Shown piece after piece: positions 23,501 to 31,654 of a stretch of 64,000 nt of DNA. Numbering within the stretch: position 1 is the first letter of the stretch; each line of letters begins with the position of its first letter. Under the pieces are notes generated by a model. That model was not told the DNA's origin and made no database searches. It saw only the letters and a program-made list of their open reading frames with translations. Origin of the DNA: Panacagrimonas sp046594215 (GTDB lineage: Bacteria > Pseudomonadota > Gammaproteobacteria > Nevskiales > Nevskiaceae); contig JBKJPX010000094.1 of assembly GCA_046594215.1 (NCBI GenBank), forward strand, positions 10,058-74,057, read 5' to 3'. The translations under genes and the position numbers were made by a program.

Positions 23501-25063
23501 AGGCACGCCCTGCGCGTTGAGCACGAACAGCATGTAGTAGCCCGGTGGCGTATCAGCGGCGCGCGACGACATCTGCACCGTCAGCCGTTGGCCGGCGCTG
23601 GTGAAGCCGAGGTCCAGGAAACGCTGCTCCATGTTCCAGCTGTGCGTGGTCGAGCCGTTCTTGATCAGCACGACGCGAGAGATGCTCGGCGCGTCAGCGA
23701 AGTCGAGGGTGAAGCTGCGTCCCACCACCAGCGCGGTCGGCGCCGTCGCGATACGCGGCCGTGCGGCGATCGAGCCACCGCTGCCAAACAGGTATGGCGG
23801 GTAGTAGATCTCGGCATTCAGATTGTTCTGCGGCCCCGGCGCGCCGCCGCCCGCGACCAGCACGCTCGCGTCCGGCAGCAGCAGCGCATTGGAGTGATAC
23901 AGGCGCGCCTGCACACCGGCCGATCCCAGGGTCCAGGTGCCGGTGGTGGGATTCCACATCTCGGCGCGGTTGTTCACGTTGACGAGTTCGTTGAACTCGC
24001 CGCTGCCGCCAGTGGCGAGCACGTTGCCGTTGGGCAGCAGCGTGGCGTTCACGAGAATGCGCTGGGTCGACATGGACTGCGTCTGCGTCACCACCGGCGC
24101 ACTGCCGTTGATGTCGATGACGATGGCCTCGTTGGATCCACCGCCGAACTGAAGGATCTTGCCCGGGCGGAACATCGCGGCGCTGGACGCGTTGCCGGTA
24201 TACGAGAACTGGAACTGTCCGGCGGTCGTCAGCGATCCGGTGCCGGTCGGATTCACGTAGTACATCTTGCCGTTGCTGTCGTATCCGAAGATCCGCCCAT
24301 CCGGCGCCACGAAATTCCGTGGGTACTGGAAATCGTAGGCGCTGGTGTTGGCGCCGCTCAGGAGACGGAACGTGCCGTCGACGCCCCGGATCTCGGGCCG
24401 GTCGGTGCCGCCGGCACCGCCCTGGATGTACACCTCGCCGTTGAGCAGGGTCGTCGAACTCGAGTACCAGCGCTGCCGCAGCATGTTCTTCGCGCGGGCC
24501 AGCGAGTTGTTGGCGTAGTTGAAGAGGTTGCTGTTGTTGTTCCCCGAGTTGTTGGTGCTGTCGCCATTCCAGATGTCGCCACCGGCGAGGAAGACGCCGG
24601 CGCCGGTCTGCGGCAGCACCACCTGCGACCCGCAGAAGATGTCGGTCGCGGTCTGGTTGGGCAGCGTCAGGTGTGATCCGGGCCCAAAGCCTGCCGACGG
24701 GCTCCACACGTCGTAGATGAAATACCCCGTCTGGTTGCCACTGCCGTCGGATCCATAGCTCAGGACGCGGCCATCGGGCATCAACACAGCGTGTACGGCA
24801 ATCAGCGGCCAGTCGACCACCGCAGACCACATGCCCTTGGTGTTCGCGTCGGCGGGGATTGGCGTGTCCCCCAGCGCCTTGGGAGCGACGCTGCCGTGGA
24901 CCGTGACGCTGCCCGGGTAGACCGCCTTGTCAGGCATCTGCTCGCGCGACTTTTTTTCCTGCGCCGGACCATCGGACGATGCCGCCCCGCATCCGGCAAG
25001 GGCAAACGAACAGGCCACGAGGCACGCGCCGATCGAGATAGCCGGAATCGACCTGTATTTCAT
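20591..25063 (-). CDS. Giant multidomain lipoprotein: copper-radical oxidase + Ig + PKD + beta-propeller + di-heme cytochrome c + PA14
   Basis: A 1490-residue protein read from ATG 25063, which gives a lipobox (LAGC, Cys25). Domains in order: galactose/glyoxal oxidase-like kelch region (about 75-430) and DUF1929 (about 435-532); a putative Ig domain (about 540-622, TGLPPGLSM); a PKD domain (about 628-708, YKWSFGDGT); a YVTN-type beta-propeller (about 725-1065); a cytochrome-c-peroxidase/MauG-like region (about 1090-1340) with heme motifs CASCH at 1116-1120 and 1247-1251 and the PYLHDGSRMTLEAAV block; and a PA14 domain (about 1345-1485). Copper-site residues appear complete: Cys144, Tyr200, Tyr389, His390 and His474. 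The oxidase would make H2O2 and the di-heme part could use it or pass electrons on; this is inference. The frame is intact over 4.5 kb. It is a single-gene unit convergent with the DUF502 gene. Confidence 0.9.
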   Translation of the reverse strand: MKYRSIPAISIGACLVACSFALAGCGAASSDGPAQEKKSREQMPDKAVYPGSVTVHGSVAPKALGDTPIPADANTKGMWSAVVDWPLIAVHAVLMPDGRVLSYGSDGSGNQTGYFIYDVWSPSAGFGPGSHLTLPNQTATDIFCGSQVVLPQTGAGVFLAGGDIWNGDSTNNSGNNNSNLFNYANNSLARAKNMLRQRWYSSSTTLLNGEVYIQGGAGGTDRPEIRGVDGTFRLLSGANTSAYDFQYPRNFVAPDGRIFGYDSNGKMYYVNPTGTGSLTTAGQFQFSYTGNASSAAMFRPGKILQFGGGSNEAIVIDINGSAPVVTQTQSMSTQRILVNATLLPNGNVLATGGSGEFNELVNVNNRAEMWNPTTGTWTLGSAGVQARLYHSNALLLPDASVLVAGGGAPGPQNNLNAEIYYPPYLFGSGGSIAARPRIATAPTALVVGRSFTLDFADAPSISRVVLIKNGSTTHSWNMEQRFLDLGFTSAGQRLTVQMSSRAADTPPGYYMLFVLNAQGVPSIAKIVWINVAGAPDPQTAPVITHPANQSGTVGVAQSLTVTASDANGDALSFSATGLPPGLSMSPAGQISGTPTARGTYNPVVSVSDGVASDSASFTWAIVQGAELVLNPQPTPAPAQTGTDVTFTASAAGTSLQYKWSFGDGTAPTAYSTSPTATHRFTLAGLFFVTLTVTDASGAEKYQTFLQVVHRPLTARAATESSGVVYERPAGEGQARVWMVNPDNDSVSVFDATNGTRISEIVVGTSPRAIAIDAAGQIWVTNKRSANIKIIDPATLAVSRTISVTRVSQPHGIAMSPAGDFAYVVLEATGQLVKYRTSDFKKLLTVAVGPNPRHVSVTADGATIYVSRFITPPQPGESTASVQTTSNGAPTGGEIVKLRATDLAQLGKVVLAFSAKADAENRGRGVPNYLGPLAISPDGSQAWVPSKQDNIQRGALRDGNGLNFQNTVRAISSRVVMPGDVEDLASRIDHDNSSVATAAAFDPLGVLMFVALETSREIAVVNAHAATELFRFEVGRAPQGVTVSPDGRILYVANFMDRSLGVYDLSPFWNDGQLKAQLVTTTAAVGVEKLAAPVLAGKQLFYDARDTRLALDRYMSCASCHNDGAQDGRVWDLTGFGEGLRNTIALNGRGGKQGFLHWSGNFDEVQDFEGQIRNLAGGTGLMDDTAFYAGSRAQPLGTPKAGISPDLDSLQAYVASLTSFDYSPYRLTSTTISDQATAGKAVFAAKGCASCHAGTAYTGSGAATLVNIGTLQPASGSRLGGPLVGIDIPTLRDVWATAPYLHDGSRMTLEAAVSAHNGLSFTGTELPDLVAFLKSIGREEAAPAVPAGPGLGLRGDYFNNKTLTAPIVLTRNEAVDFSWADSPGTGVSANSFSVRWTGTLIAPATGSYVFQTVSNDGVRLRVNNASVIDNWTAHSSNVTDTSGAVNLVAGQSYAVVVEYYDVSGTGQIRLRWQTPGTTSFVKIPQDRLAPP

Positions 25064-25329
25064 GTAGGGCTCCCACTGCACGGTGACGACGAATGACGAC
25101 AACCGCTCCCAACACCCTGAAGCGGGCTGTGACGGCCGCCCGGGCACCACCCCGACCGCCGCCATGCTTCCCCTGGTCCTGTCCGGGTGAGCCCTACTCA
25201 CTCCCGCCGCAGGCCAGACTAGCGCCGTCTGAGCCTGCCGCACGACCAGTTACAACCCAACGCGTGACCTAGTTCTCACAGCATCCAGAACGGCCGCTGA
25301 ATCGCTTGGACCCTACTCCCGCGCCGGCG

Positions 25330-26607
25330 ATGGCGGCCAGCCCTGTCACCATGCACCCGCCTTCCGAATCCGCAGCGGACCTGACGATGGGATCGCCTTA
25401 CAAGCTGAGCCTTTTGGGCAGCCTCTACCTTGCGCAAGGCCTGCCCTATGGCTTCTTCACGCAAGCCCTGCCCGTACTGCTGCGCGAGCGCGGCCTATCG
25501 CTGGCCGCAATCGGCGCCAGCGGCCTGCTGTTCCTGCCCTGGGCGCTGAAATTCCTGTGGGCGCCGCTGGTCGATCACACCGGCTCGCGCAAGGCCTGGA
25601 TCCTTTCATTGCAGCTGCTCACCTTCGCCGGCGCGCTGGGCCTGGCTTTCGTGGATCTTGAATCGAGCCTGCTGCCGATCTTCGCGGCGCTGGTGCTGTT
25701 CAACTTCCTCGCCGCAACGCAGGACGTGGCCACCGACGGTCTCGCGGTGCGACTGCTCTCGCCTGCCGAACGCGGTCTGGGCAACGGCGTCCAGGTCGGG
25801 GCGTACCGCATCGGCATGATCCTGGGCGGCGGCGCGCTGTTGTGGATCTTCGCCAAGGCCGGGTGGTCGGCGATGTTCGTGGGCATGGCGGCGATCCTGT
25901 TCCTCACATGCCTGCCCGCGATATTCCTACCCTCGAACCTGCACGCGCAGGCCACGCGACCGGGCGGCGGGGCCTTGCTCGTGGGTTGGGGCCATCGCCT
26001 GCGCCAACCCGGCCTGCCCACCTTCATCCTGGTGATCTGCGCGTACAAGTTCGGCGACTCGATGGCCTCCAGCCTCGTCGGCCCCTTCATGCACGACGCC
26101 GGCCTGCGCAAGGAGGAGATCGCGATCGTGAAGGGCACCATCGGCTCGGTGATGGGCCTGGCCGGCGCCGCGATCGGCGGCTGGCTGACGTGGAGACTGG
26201 GCCGTCGGATGGCGCTGATCGGCTGCGGCGTGCTGCAGACCCTGAGCCTGCTGCTCTATGTCGGCTGTGCGCTCGACCCGTCGAATCGGATCCTGATCTA
26301 CGCGGCGACCACTGCTGAACACCTGCTCGGGGGCATGGCGACCGTCGCGTTGTTCACGCTGATGATGGACGCCTCCGATCCCGAGCACGCCGGCACCGAC
26401 TACACGCTGCTGGCCTGTGCGGTGGTGCTCGGCGGAGGGCTTGCCGGAATCGTTGCCGGTTATGTCGGCGACACCATCGGCTATGCCGGAACGTTCGGAC
26501 TGTCCGTGCTGATTTCGGGCCTGGGCTGCCTGGCACTGGTGACCCTCCTCGATCGAGCCAGCGGTCCGCGCCGACTGGAGGCCGTGTGGCCGCGGCGGGC
26601 CGCGTGA
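25330..26607 (+). CDS. AmpG-like MFS permease
   Basis: About 425 residues with 12 predicted membrane helices. It opens with SLLGSLYLAQGLPYGFFTQA and continues FLPWALKFLWAPLVDHTGSR and AATQDVATDGLAVRLL, blocks typical of the AmpG/PAT family that imports anhydromuropeptides or acetyl-CoA. ATG 25330 is used. ATG 25351 and TTG 25306 are also in frame, and the membrane domain starts well after all three. No beta-lactamase or ampD gene is nearby, so the substrate is uncertain. Confidence 0.85.
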   Translation: MAASPVTMHPPSESAADLTMGSPYKLSLLGSLYLAQGLPYGFFTQALPVLLRERGLSLAAIGASGLLFLPWALKFLWAPLVDHTGSRKAWILSLQLLTFAGALGLAFVDLESSLLPIFAALVLFNFLAATQDVATDGLAVRLLSPAERGLGNGVQVGAYRIGMILGGGALLWIFAKAGWSAMFVGMAAILFLTCLPAIFLPSNLHAQATRPGGGALLVGWGHRLRQPGLPTFILVICAYKFGDSMASSLVGPFMHDAGLRKEEIAIVKGTIGSVMGLAGAAIGGWLTWRLGRRMALIGCGVLQTLSLLLYVGCALDPSNRILIYAATTAEHLLGGMATVALFTLMMDASDPEHAGTDYTLLACAVVLGGGLAGIVAGYVGDTIGYAGTFGLSVLISGLGCLALVTLLDRASGPRRLEAVWPRRAA

Positions 26608-26677
26608 GGGTCAATCAGGCGCACCGATCGCGGTGCTAGCGTGCAGCCATCGGTTTTTTCCCTTCAAGGATCTCCGC

Positions 26678-27172
26678 ATGGTCGCCTCCCGAGGCAGCAG
26701 CAAGAAGAAAAATCTCGCGCTCGAAAGCTGGAACCGCATGTCGCGGCTTCCGCTGGGCAAGTCCGCGTGGTCGAAGATGGTGGCGGCGCGCGCACCCTAC
26801 TTCCGCAGCATCTCTCCGCAGATGCTCGAACTGCGACCCGGCTACGCCCGCGCCGCGCTCAAGAAGCGCTGGGGCCTCACGAACCACCTGGGCACCGTGC
26901 ACGCGATCGCGATGTGCAACCTCGCCGAGTTCGCGGGCGGCCTCGTGGCCGAAGTCAGCGTGCCCGCCACGCATCGCTGGATCCCGAAGGGCATGACGGT
27001 GGAATACCTCATGAAGGCCGGCACCCATCTCGAGGGCATCTGCGACTGCGGGCCGCTGCCGACGTTTGGCGCCGAAGGTTTCGACTGGCCGGTCACGGTG
27101 AACGTGAAGGACCAGCAGGACCAGGTCGTGTTCCGCGCAGTGATCAAAATGTGGATCAGCCCGAAGAAGTGA
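26678..27172 (+). CDS. DUF4442 hotdog-fold protein (thioesterase-like)
   Basis: A 164-residue protein from ATG 26678 with AAGGA 9 bases upstream. The hotdog pattern includes LRPGYARAALKKRWGLTNHL, GTVHAIAMCNLAEFAGGLV and IPKGMTVEYLMKAGT. DUF4442 proteins resemble PaaI-type acyl-CoA thioesterases, but their substrates are mostly unknown. The gene lies 70 bases behind the permease gene. Confidence 0.85.
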   Translation: MVASRGSSKKKNLALESWNRMSRLPLGKSAWSKMVAARAPYFRSISPQMLELRPGYARAALKKRWGLTNHLGTVHAIAMCNLAEFAGGLVAEVSVPATHRWIPKGMTVEYLMKAGTHLEGICDCGPLPTFGAEGFDWPVTVNVKDQQDQVVFRAVIKMWISPKK

Positions 27173-27233
27173 GCGCCGGCCCACCACCGGGCTGCTACCT
27201 TGCGCGGACGATTGCACCCCGACGGAGAAGCCG

Positions 27234-27581
27234 TTGTTCGAACACCGTTGCCAGCCTCTGCTCCCGCGCAAGCAGTTCCTCGCTCGGCTGGCCCGCAGCG
27301 CCGCCATCGCGCTCGCGCTCGTCATGGCCTCGCTCGGCGTCGGCATGCTCGGCTATCGAATGACCGAGAGCCTGGGCTGGGTCGACGCCTTCCTCAACGC
27401 CTCGATGCTGCTGGGCGGCATGGGGCCGGTGAATCCTCCGATGACACTGTCGGGGAAACTGTTCGCCGGCCTCTACGCGCTCTACTGCGGCCTCGCCGTG
27501 ATCCTGATCGCCGGCCTGTTGCTGACACCCGTAGCGCATCGCGTGCTTCACCGGTTTCACATGGAAGGGCAAAAGCGCTGA
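27234..27581 (+). CDS. Small membrane protein, function unknown
   Basis: 115 residues read from TTG 27234, with GGAG 6 bases before it. Two membrane helices (SAAIALALVMASLGVGMLGY and FAGLYALYCGLAVILIAGLL) flank a loop with LLGGMGPVNPP, a pore-loop-like arrangement seen in many small uncharacterised proteins. The start is uncertain; the next ATG would remove half of the first helix. No function is assigned. Confidence 0.65.
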   Translation: MFEHRCQPLLPRKQFLARLARSAAIALALVMASLGVGMLGYRMTESLGWVDAFLNASMLLGGMGPVNPPMTLSGKLFAGLYALYCGLAVILIAGLLLTPVAHRVLHRFHMEGQKR

Positions 27582-27605
27582 TGCCCCGATGAATTGCGCC
27601 GTGCG

Positions 27606-28307
27606 ATGACGGGCGTGCGCCTCGGCATGCTGTTGCTGGCAGCCGGCCTCGTGTGTCTGCCCGGCTGCGGCAACGAGCCCCGGATCGTTCGTCCCGCGCC
27701 GGTCGCGACGGTCGAAGTGCCCAGAACGCTGCGCGCCTACGTGGTCAGCCACGGCTGGCATACCGGTCTGGTGGTTCCGGCAAGGGAATTGAATACGCGG
27801 TTCCCGGAGCTGGCGACGCGTTTTGGAGCCACGATCGCGTTCTACGAGATCGGATGGGGCGACAAGGGGTTCTACGAGGCGCAGGACATCACGACGGGAC
27901 TCAGCTTGCGCGCACTGTTCTGGTCGCCGGGCACCGTCCTGCACGTGTCCGCGGTGCCGGTTTCACCCTTCGAATCGTTTCCCGAAAGCCAGGTCGTCCC
28001 GATCTGCGTGTCGCAAGGCGAGAGCGACGCGCTGAACCGATTTCTTTCCGGCAGCTTTTCGCACGACGCCGCGGGACACCTGGTATCCGGCTCGAAGGGC
28101 ATCTATGGGGACAGCCAGTTCTACGTTGCGGCCGGGCGATATTCGGCGGCCAACACCTGCAACAAGTGGACGGCCAAGGGCTTGGTCAGCGCGGGATTCG
28201 ACATCGATCCCTCGTTCAAGCTGACGGCGGGCAGCGTCATGAAGTACCTGAAGCGTTCGAACGCGACCCACGGCTGCGAACGGGGTTCCGCCCCGGCGCA
28301 CGGATGA
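27606..28307 (+). CDS. DUF2459/TIGR02117-type lipoprotein
   Basis: A 233-residue protein with a lipobox (LPGC, Cys21). It carries the conserved VVSHGWHTGLVV block, FYEIGWGDKGFYEAQDITTG, LFWSPGTVLHV and NTCNKWTAKGL of a family often found near urease or stress genes and still without a known activity. The conserved His and Cys residues suggest an enzyme. The call rests on these motifs. Confidence 0.75.
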   Translation: MTGVRLGMLLLAAGLVCLPGCGNEPRIVRPAPVATVEVPRTLRAYVVSHGWHTGLVVPARELNTRFPELATRFGATIAFYEIGWGDKGFYEAQDITTGLSLRALFWSPGTVLHVSAVPVSPFESFPESQVVPICVSQGESDALNRFLSGSFSHDAAGHLVSGSKGIYGDSQFYVAAGRYSAANTCNKWTAKGLVSAGFDIDPSFKLTAGSVMKYLKRSNATHGCERGSAPAHG

Positions 28308-28360
28308 GCTCGCGCGCGGCTCGACGACCGGGCCACGTGCAGCCGGATGGCGCCGCACAG

Positions 28361-28396
28361 TAAAACTCCCCTCCCGCGAGGCACGCGGGAAGGGAG
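28361..28396 (-). terminator. Intrinsic terminator for the small exported-protein gene
   Basis: Read on the minus strand, CTCCCTTCCCGCG and CGCGGGAGGGGAG pair over 13 positions (one mismatch) around TGCCT and are followed by TTTTA. It lies 58 bases beyond the stop of the minus-strand gene at 28454-28738. Confidence 0.8.
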
Positions 28397-28453
28397 CCAT
28401 TCAACGCTTCAAGCGAGCCCGCCGATGCCGGCCAGGCACGCTGAAGAAGCCTG

Positions 28454-28738
28454 CTACTTGGTGGTCTTCTTCTTCGGCAACGTCTCGGGCAGCACCGGCA
28501 CTGGAGTCGCCGGCGTCGCGGGGAGCACGACGGCGGGGGCCGTGACGGTCGGCGAGACGGTCGTGGTCGGCGCGACCGTGGGCGCCGTGTTGGGCGCCAC
28601 GTTCGCCGTCGGCGCGGTGTTCGGTGCAATCGAAGGCGTCACTGGAGCGGTGACCGTCGCGGCCATTGCGCCAGTGCCGATGAACGAACCGAGCGCGAGC
28701 GCGGACGCGAGGAACAACGAGTTGGATCGGGTAAACAT
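28454..28738 (-). CDS. Small exported Pro/Ala/Thr/Val-rich protein
   Basis: 94 residues from ATG 28738, with GGAGAAG 6 bases upstream. A signal peptide (LFLASALALGSFIGTGAMA) is cut before ATV. The mature part repeats APNTAPT and related Pro/Ala/Thr/Val units and ends in the basic PKKKTTK. It looks like a flexible periplasmic or wall-spanning linker protein. No family is recognised. It has its own terminator. The 270 bases upstream (28739-29008) show no gene. Confidence 0.75.
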   Translation of the reverse strand: MFTRSNSLFLASALALGSFIGTGAMAATVTAPVTPSIAPNTAPTANVAPNTAPTVAPTTTVSPTVTAPAVVLPATPATPVPVLPETLPKKKTTK

Positions 28739-29008
28739 TGTGTGCTTCTCCACGTGAAACAGGATTCCCGGATGGATGCAGTCGAATGACTGTTTCCTCG
28801 AAGGGCCGCCAGATGCTTTGCGGCCTGCTTCGTTGCGCTGCGGATCGTGATGAACCGTAAGGCTCTGACGTCCCTGGGGCAGGTGAATCCGTTGAGCCGC
28901 CACCTTAGTCCTGTCAGGGAAATGTATCGGTGCGGTTCCGCACCCATGCGGTTCGGCTGAGGTTCAGGTCGGTGACGCCCGCGATCCCTGCGGGCAGACT
29001 GGACGATC

Positions 29009-29455
29009 GTGACGACGAAGACGAAACAAGGGATCGCGCGCACGCTACGCTTGCTGCGGTTTCCAGGGACACCGTGCATGGATGTCGAATCGCCTGAGCA
29101 TCTCGAACGCCTGCGCGAGCTGCCGCAGATCAAGTTCGCGCTGCTGCGCCTGCGCGCCGGGTCGCCGCCCGAGATTCGCTTCGAGCGTTCGGCACGCAAC
29201 ACCGCCTACGGCCCACCCGTGGAAGCGCTCGCGGCCGACTTCATCGCGGCGCGACAGCCGCGCGAGCTGTGCACGCACATCGAGGTCTACGGCCGGCCCT
29301 GCTGGTTGATCGCGACCCTGCTCGTGCCACGGACGGACAGTCCGTACGCGATCGCGATCGCCGCGGCCGACGACGGTGCAGACCTCGAGACGCTCGTCGG
29401 TCGTCTGAGACAGGTCTGCCACGATTACTGGTACGGCTCGACCTTCTTCAAGTGA
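29009..29455 (+). CDS. Conserved-looking hypothetical protein before acpH
   Basis: 148 residues from GTG 29009. It is a mixed alpha/beta soluble protein with no signal peptide (for example LRELPQIKFALLRLRAGSPP, and ends DYWYGSTFFK). Its stop lies one base before the acpH start, so the two are likely co-transcribed. No domain is recognised. A longer start is not available in frame. Confidence 0.65.
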   Translation: MTTKTKQGIARTLRLLRFPGTPCMDVESPEHLERLRELPQIKFALLRLRAGSPPEIRFERSARNTAYGPPVEALAADFIAARQPRELCTHIEVYGRPCWLIATLLVPRTDSPYAIAIAAADDGADLETLVGRLRQVCHDYWYGSTFFK

Positions 29456-29456
29456 G

Positions 29457-30044
29457 ATGAACTTCCTCGCCCACCTCTGGCTCGCCGATCGCACGCAGAC
29501 CTCGCTCGCGGGCAGCGTGCTGGGCGACGTGGTGCGCGGCTCGGACCTGTCGGCCTACCCCGAGGACATCGCGCTCGGCATCCGTCTGCATCGCCGCGTC
29601 GATGCCGCCACGGATCGGCACCCGATCATGCGGACGGCGCGGGAAGGCTTCGGCGCGGGCGACCGCCGATATGCCGGCATCGTGCTCGACCTCGCGGCCG
29701 ATCACGCGCTGGCGAATCACTGGAGCCATTTCCACGAACGTCCGCTGGCGGAGTTCGCTACGCGTTGCGGCGCTTCCCTGGCGGACGACGGCGACTGGTT
29801 CGAGCGCTCAGGCGGCTGGCGGCCCACCGCGTCGGGGTTCGCCGAGCTGCTGCAGTCCTACGGAACCGACCCTGGCATCGAGCGGGCGATTCGTCGCACC
29901 TCGACGCGGCTGCGCGATCCGCAGGGACTGGTGGATGCGGGGCGAGGCTGGATGGAGGCTTCGCAGGCGCTGGCGCCGCAGATGCGGACCTTGCTGGACG
30001 CCCTGCTCGTCGTGATGCGCGAACGGGCAGCCCCGCTCCCGTAG
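29457..30044 (+). CDS. acpH: Acyl carrier protein phosphodiesterase
   Basis: A 195-residue HD-fold enzyme that removes the 4'-phosphopantetheine arm from ACP. MNFLAHLWLADRTQTSLAGS, LGDVVRG, GIRLHRRVDAATDRHP and LDLAADHALANHWSHF reproduce the conserved AcpH order with its metal-binding His and Asp residues. The length matches E. coli AcpH (193). Confidence 0.92.
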   Translation: MNFLAHLWLADRTQTSLAGSVLGDVVRGSDLSAYPEDIALGIRLHRRVDAATDRHPIMRTAREGFGAGDRRYAGIVLDLAADHALANHWSHFHERPLAEFATRCGASLADDGDWFERSGGWRPTASGFAELLQSYGTDPGIERAIRRTSTRLRDPQGLVDAGRGWMEASQALAPQMRTLLDALLVVMRERAAPLP

Positions 30045-30059
30045 CGGGGCCCACCCGCC

Positions 30060-31010
30060 TCAGCCCGTGGCGCCGCTCGCGCTGTTGTTCGCATACACCG
30101 GCGGCGGCAGCCCGAGCATCTCTGCGATGCGGGCATCCTTCTCCCTCCACAGGTCGCCGATCCAGAACTGGAACTGCTTGCGGAAGTCGTTGCTGGCCTC
30201 GTAATCGCCCCGGATCAGCCCGTCCATCATTCCTTCCGGGAGCTTGAGGGGGCGCAAGTCAACAATCACGCGCCGCACCTTGCCGCAGAGGAAATCCCAG
30301 AAGCCCATCGCGCCACCCGGGTAGGCGATGGTGACGTCGATGAGGTCGTGCAGCTTGTCGCCCATGGCCTCCATCGCGAATGCAAAGCCGCCCGCCTTGG
30401 GCCGCAGCAGGTGCTTGTACGGCGCCTTCTGGTTGACCTGCTTGGTCTTGGTGAATCGCGTGCCCTCCAGAAAATTCAGGATCAGCACGGGCTGGTTGCG
30501 GAACTTCTCGCAGGCCTTGCGCGTGGTCTCCAGGTCCTTGCCCTTGAGTGACGGATTCTTCTTGATCTGGTCGGGCGTGGAGCGCTTCATGAAGGGATAG
30601 TCCAGGCCCCACCACGCAAGGCCCAGCACCGGCACCCAGATCAACTGCTGCTTGAGGAAGAACTTGAAGAAGGGCGCGCGTCGGCCGAACGCATGCATCA
30701 GCACAAAGATGTCGTTCCAGGTCTGGTGGTTCGAGCAGACCAGGTACTGGCTGTCCGGGCTCAGGTCCACCGAGATGCGCACGTCCCATTCGATGCGATG
30801 CAGCCAGCCCGAGAACATCGTGTTGCACGCGGCCCAGTTCTGCGCACACGCCCCCGCCAGGTGCGACAGCGCGTCGCGCCCGCGGCGCCAGGGCGTGACC
30901 AGCTTGATCAGCACGACCACGTATAACGGCGTCGACCAGAACACCGTGTTCAGCGCGAGCAGCAGGCCCATGATCACGCCCTGGATCGGCCCCGGCAGTA
31001 CATGCAGCAT
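30060..31010 (-). CDS. 1-acylglycerol-3-phosphate acyltransferase family (YihG-like)
   Basis: A 316-residue membrane acyltransferase. There is an N-terminal hydrophobic helix (VIMGLLLALNTVFWSTPLYV). Motif I appears as NHQTWND, where the usual form is NHxxxxD. Motif III is LNFLEGTRFT. YPGGAMGFWDFLCG follows. This branch (YihG/PlsC-like) acylates lysophosphatidic acid. It ends only 15 bases from the convergent acpH gene. Confidence 0.88.
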   Translation of the reverse strand: MLHVLPGPIQGVIMGLLLALNTVFWSTPLYVVVLIKLVTPWRRGRDALSHLAGACAQNWAACNTMFSGWLHRIEWDVRISVDLSPDSQYLVCSNHQTWNDIFVLMHAFGRRAPFFKFFLKQQLIWVPVLGLAWWGLDYPFMKRSTPDQIKKNPSLKGKDLETTRKACEKFRNQPVLILNFLEGTRFTKTKQVNQKAPYKHLLRPKAGGFAFAMEAMGDKLHDLIDVTIAYPGGAMGFWDFLCGKVRRVIVDLRPLKLPEGMMDGLIRGDYEASNDFRKQFQFWIGDLWREKDARIAEMLGLPPPVYANNSASGATG

Positions 31011-31102
31011 GTGGTGTGATCTCCCTCGGGATCGTCCGTATCGTTATGGGGTGCCGCTTGATCTTCCTGCCGGTGCCCTTGCGCGGCGCCGGCGCCCCCG
31101 GA

Positions 31103-31654
31103 TCAATGCTTCTTCTTTTTTCTGCCCGCGACCGGCGCCTTGGTGGACGGCTTCGCGGGTGCTGCGTAGTTCGATTCCTTCTCCGTGGCCGCGGCCTTGG
31201 CCGCATCTTCCGGCGCGGCCTCGTGCGCGGACCAGTGCAGGTGCACGATCTTCCAGTCGCCGCCCTCGAGCCTCAGGATCGCCGTCTCCGCACCATCGAG
31301 CACGACCTTGCGATCCGGCACGTCGATCGTCGTCTGCGTGGTCGAGATCACCCAGGCCATGTTGCCGGACTCGCCCGCCTGGCGCCGCACGACGCGGCGT
31401 TCGGTGTCCCGCGCGAATGCGATCGCGTTGCCCAGCTGTTTGCGCAACCACTCGTCGCGTGAGACCTCGGCAAAACCCTGCTCGTAGATCACGGCGTCCG
31501 CCGACAGGATAGCCATCACCTTGTCCGGCTGGTTCGTGCGCAGCGACTTGTGGAATTCGTCCAGGACCTCGGAGGGTTTGCCGGCCGCTTGCAGCGACGG
31601 CGCCAGCAGCATCAGAAGCAGGCCGCACAGCAGCCCGCGAAACGCTTGGATCAC
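31103..31654 (-). CDS. Exported NTF2/SnoaL-like protein (DUF4440 type)
   Basis: 183 residues with a signal peptide (LLCGLLLMLLAPSLQAAG). An NTF2-fold domain follows: VLDEFHKSLRTNQPDKVMAI, DAVIYEQGF, WVISTTQTTI and WKIVHLHWSAH. It ends in a Lys-rich tail (GRKKKKH). Such proteins bind small ligands or act as isomerases; no activity is claimed. Its start overlaps the previous gene (31651-32169) by 4 bases. Confidence 0.8.
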   Translation of the reverse strand: MIQAFRGLLCGLLLMLLAPSLQAAGKPSEVLDEFHKSLRTNQPDKVMAILSADAVIYEQGFAEVSRDEWLRKQLGNAIAFARDTERRVVRRQAGESGNMAWVISTTQTTIDVPDRKVVLDGAETAILRLEGGDWKIVHLHWSAHEAAPEDAAKAAATEKESNYAAPAKPSTKAPVAGRKKKKH

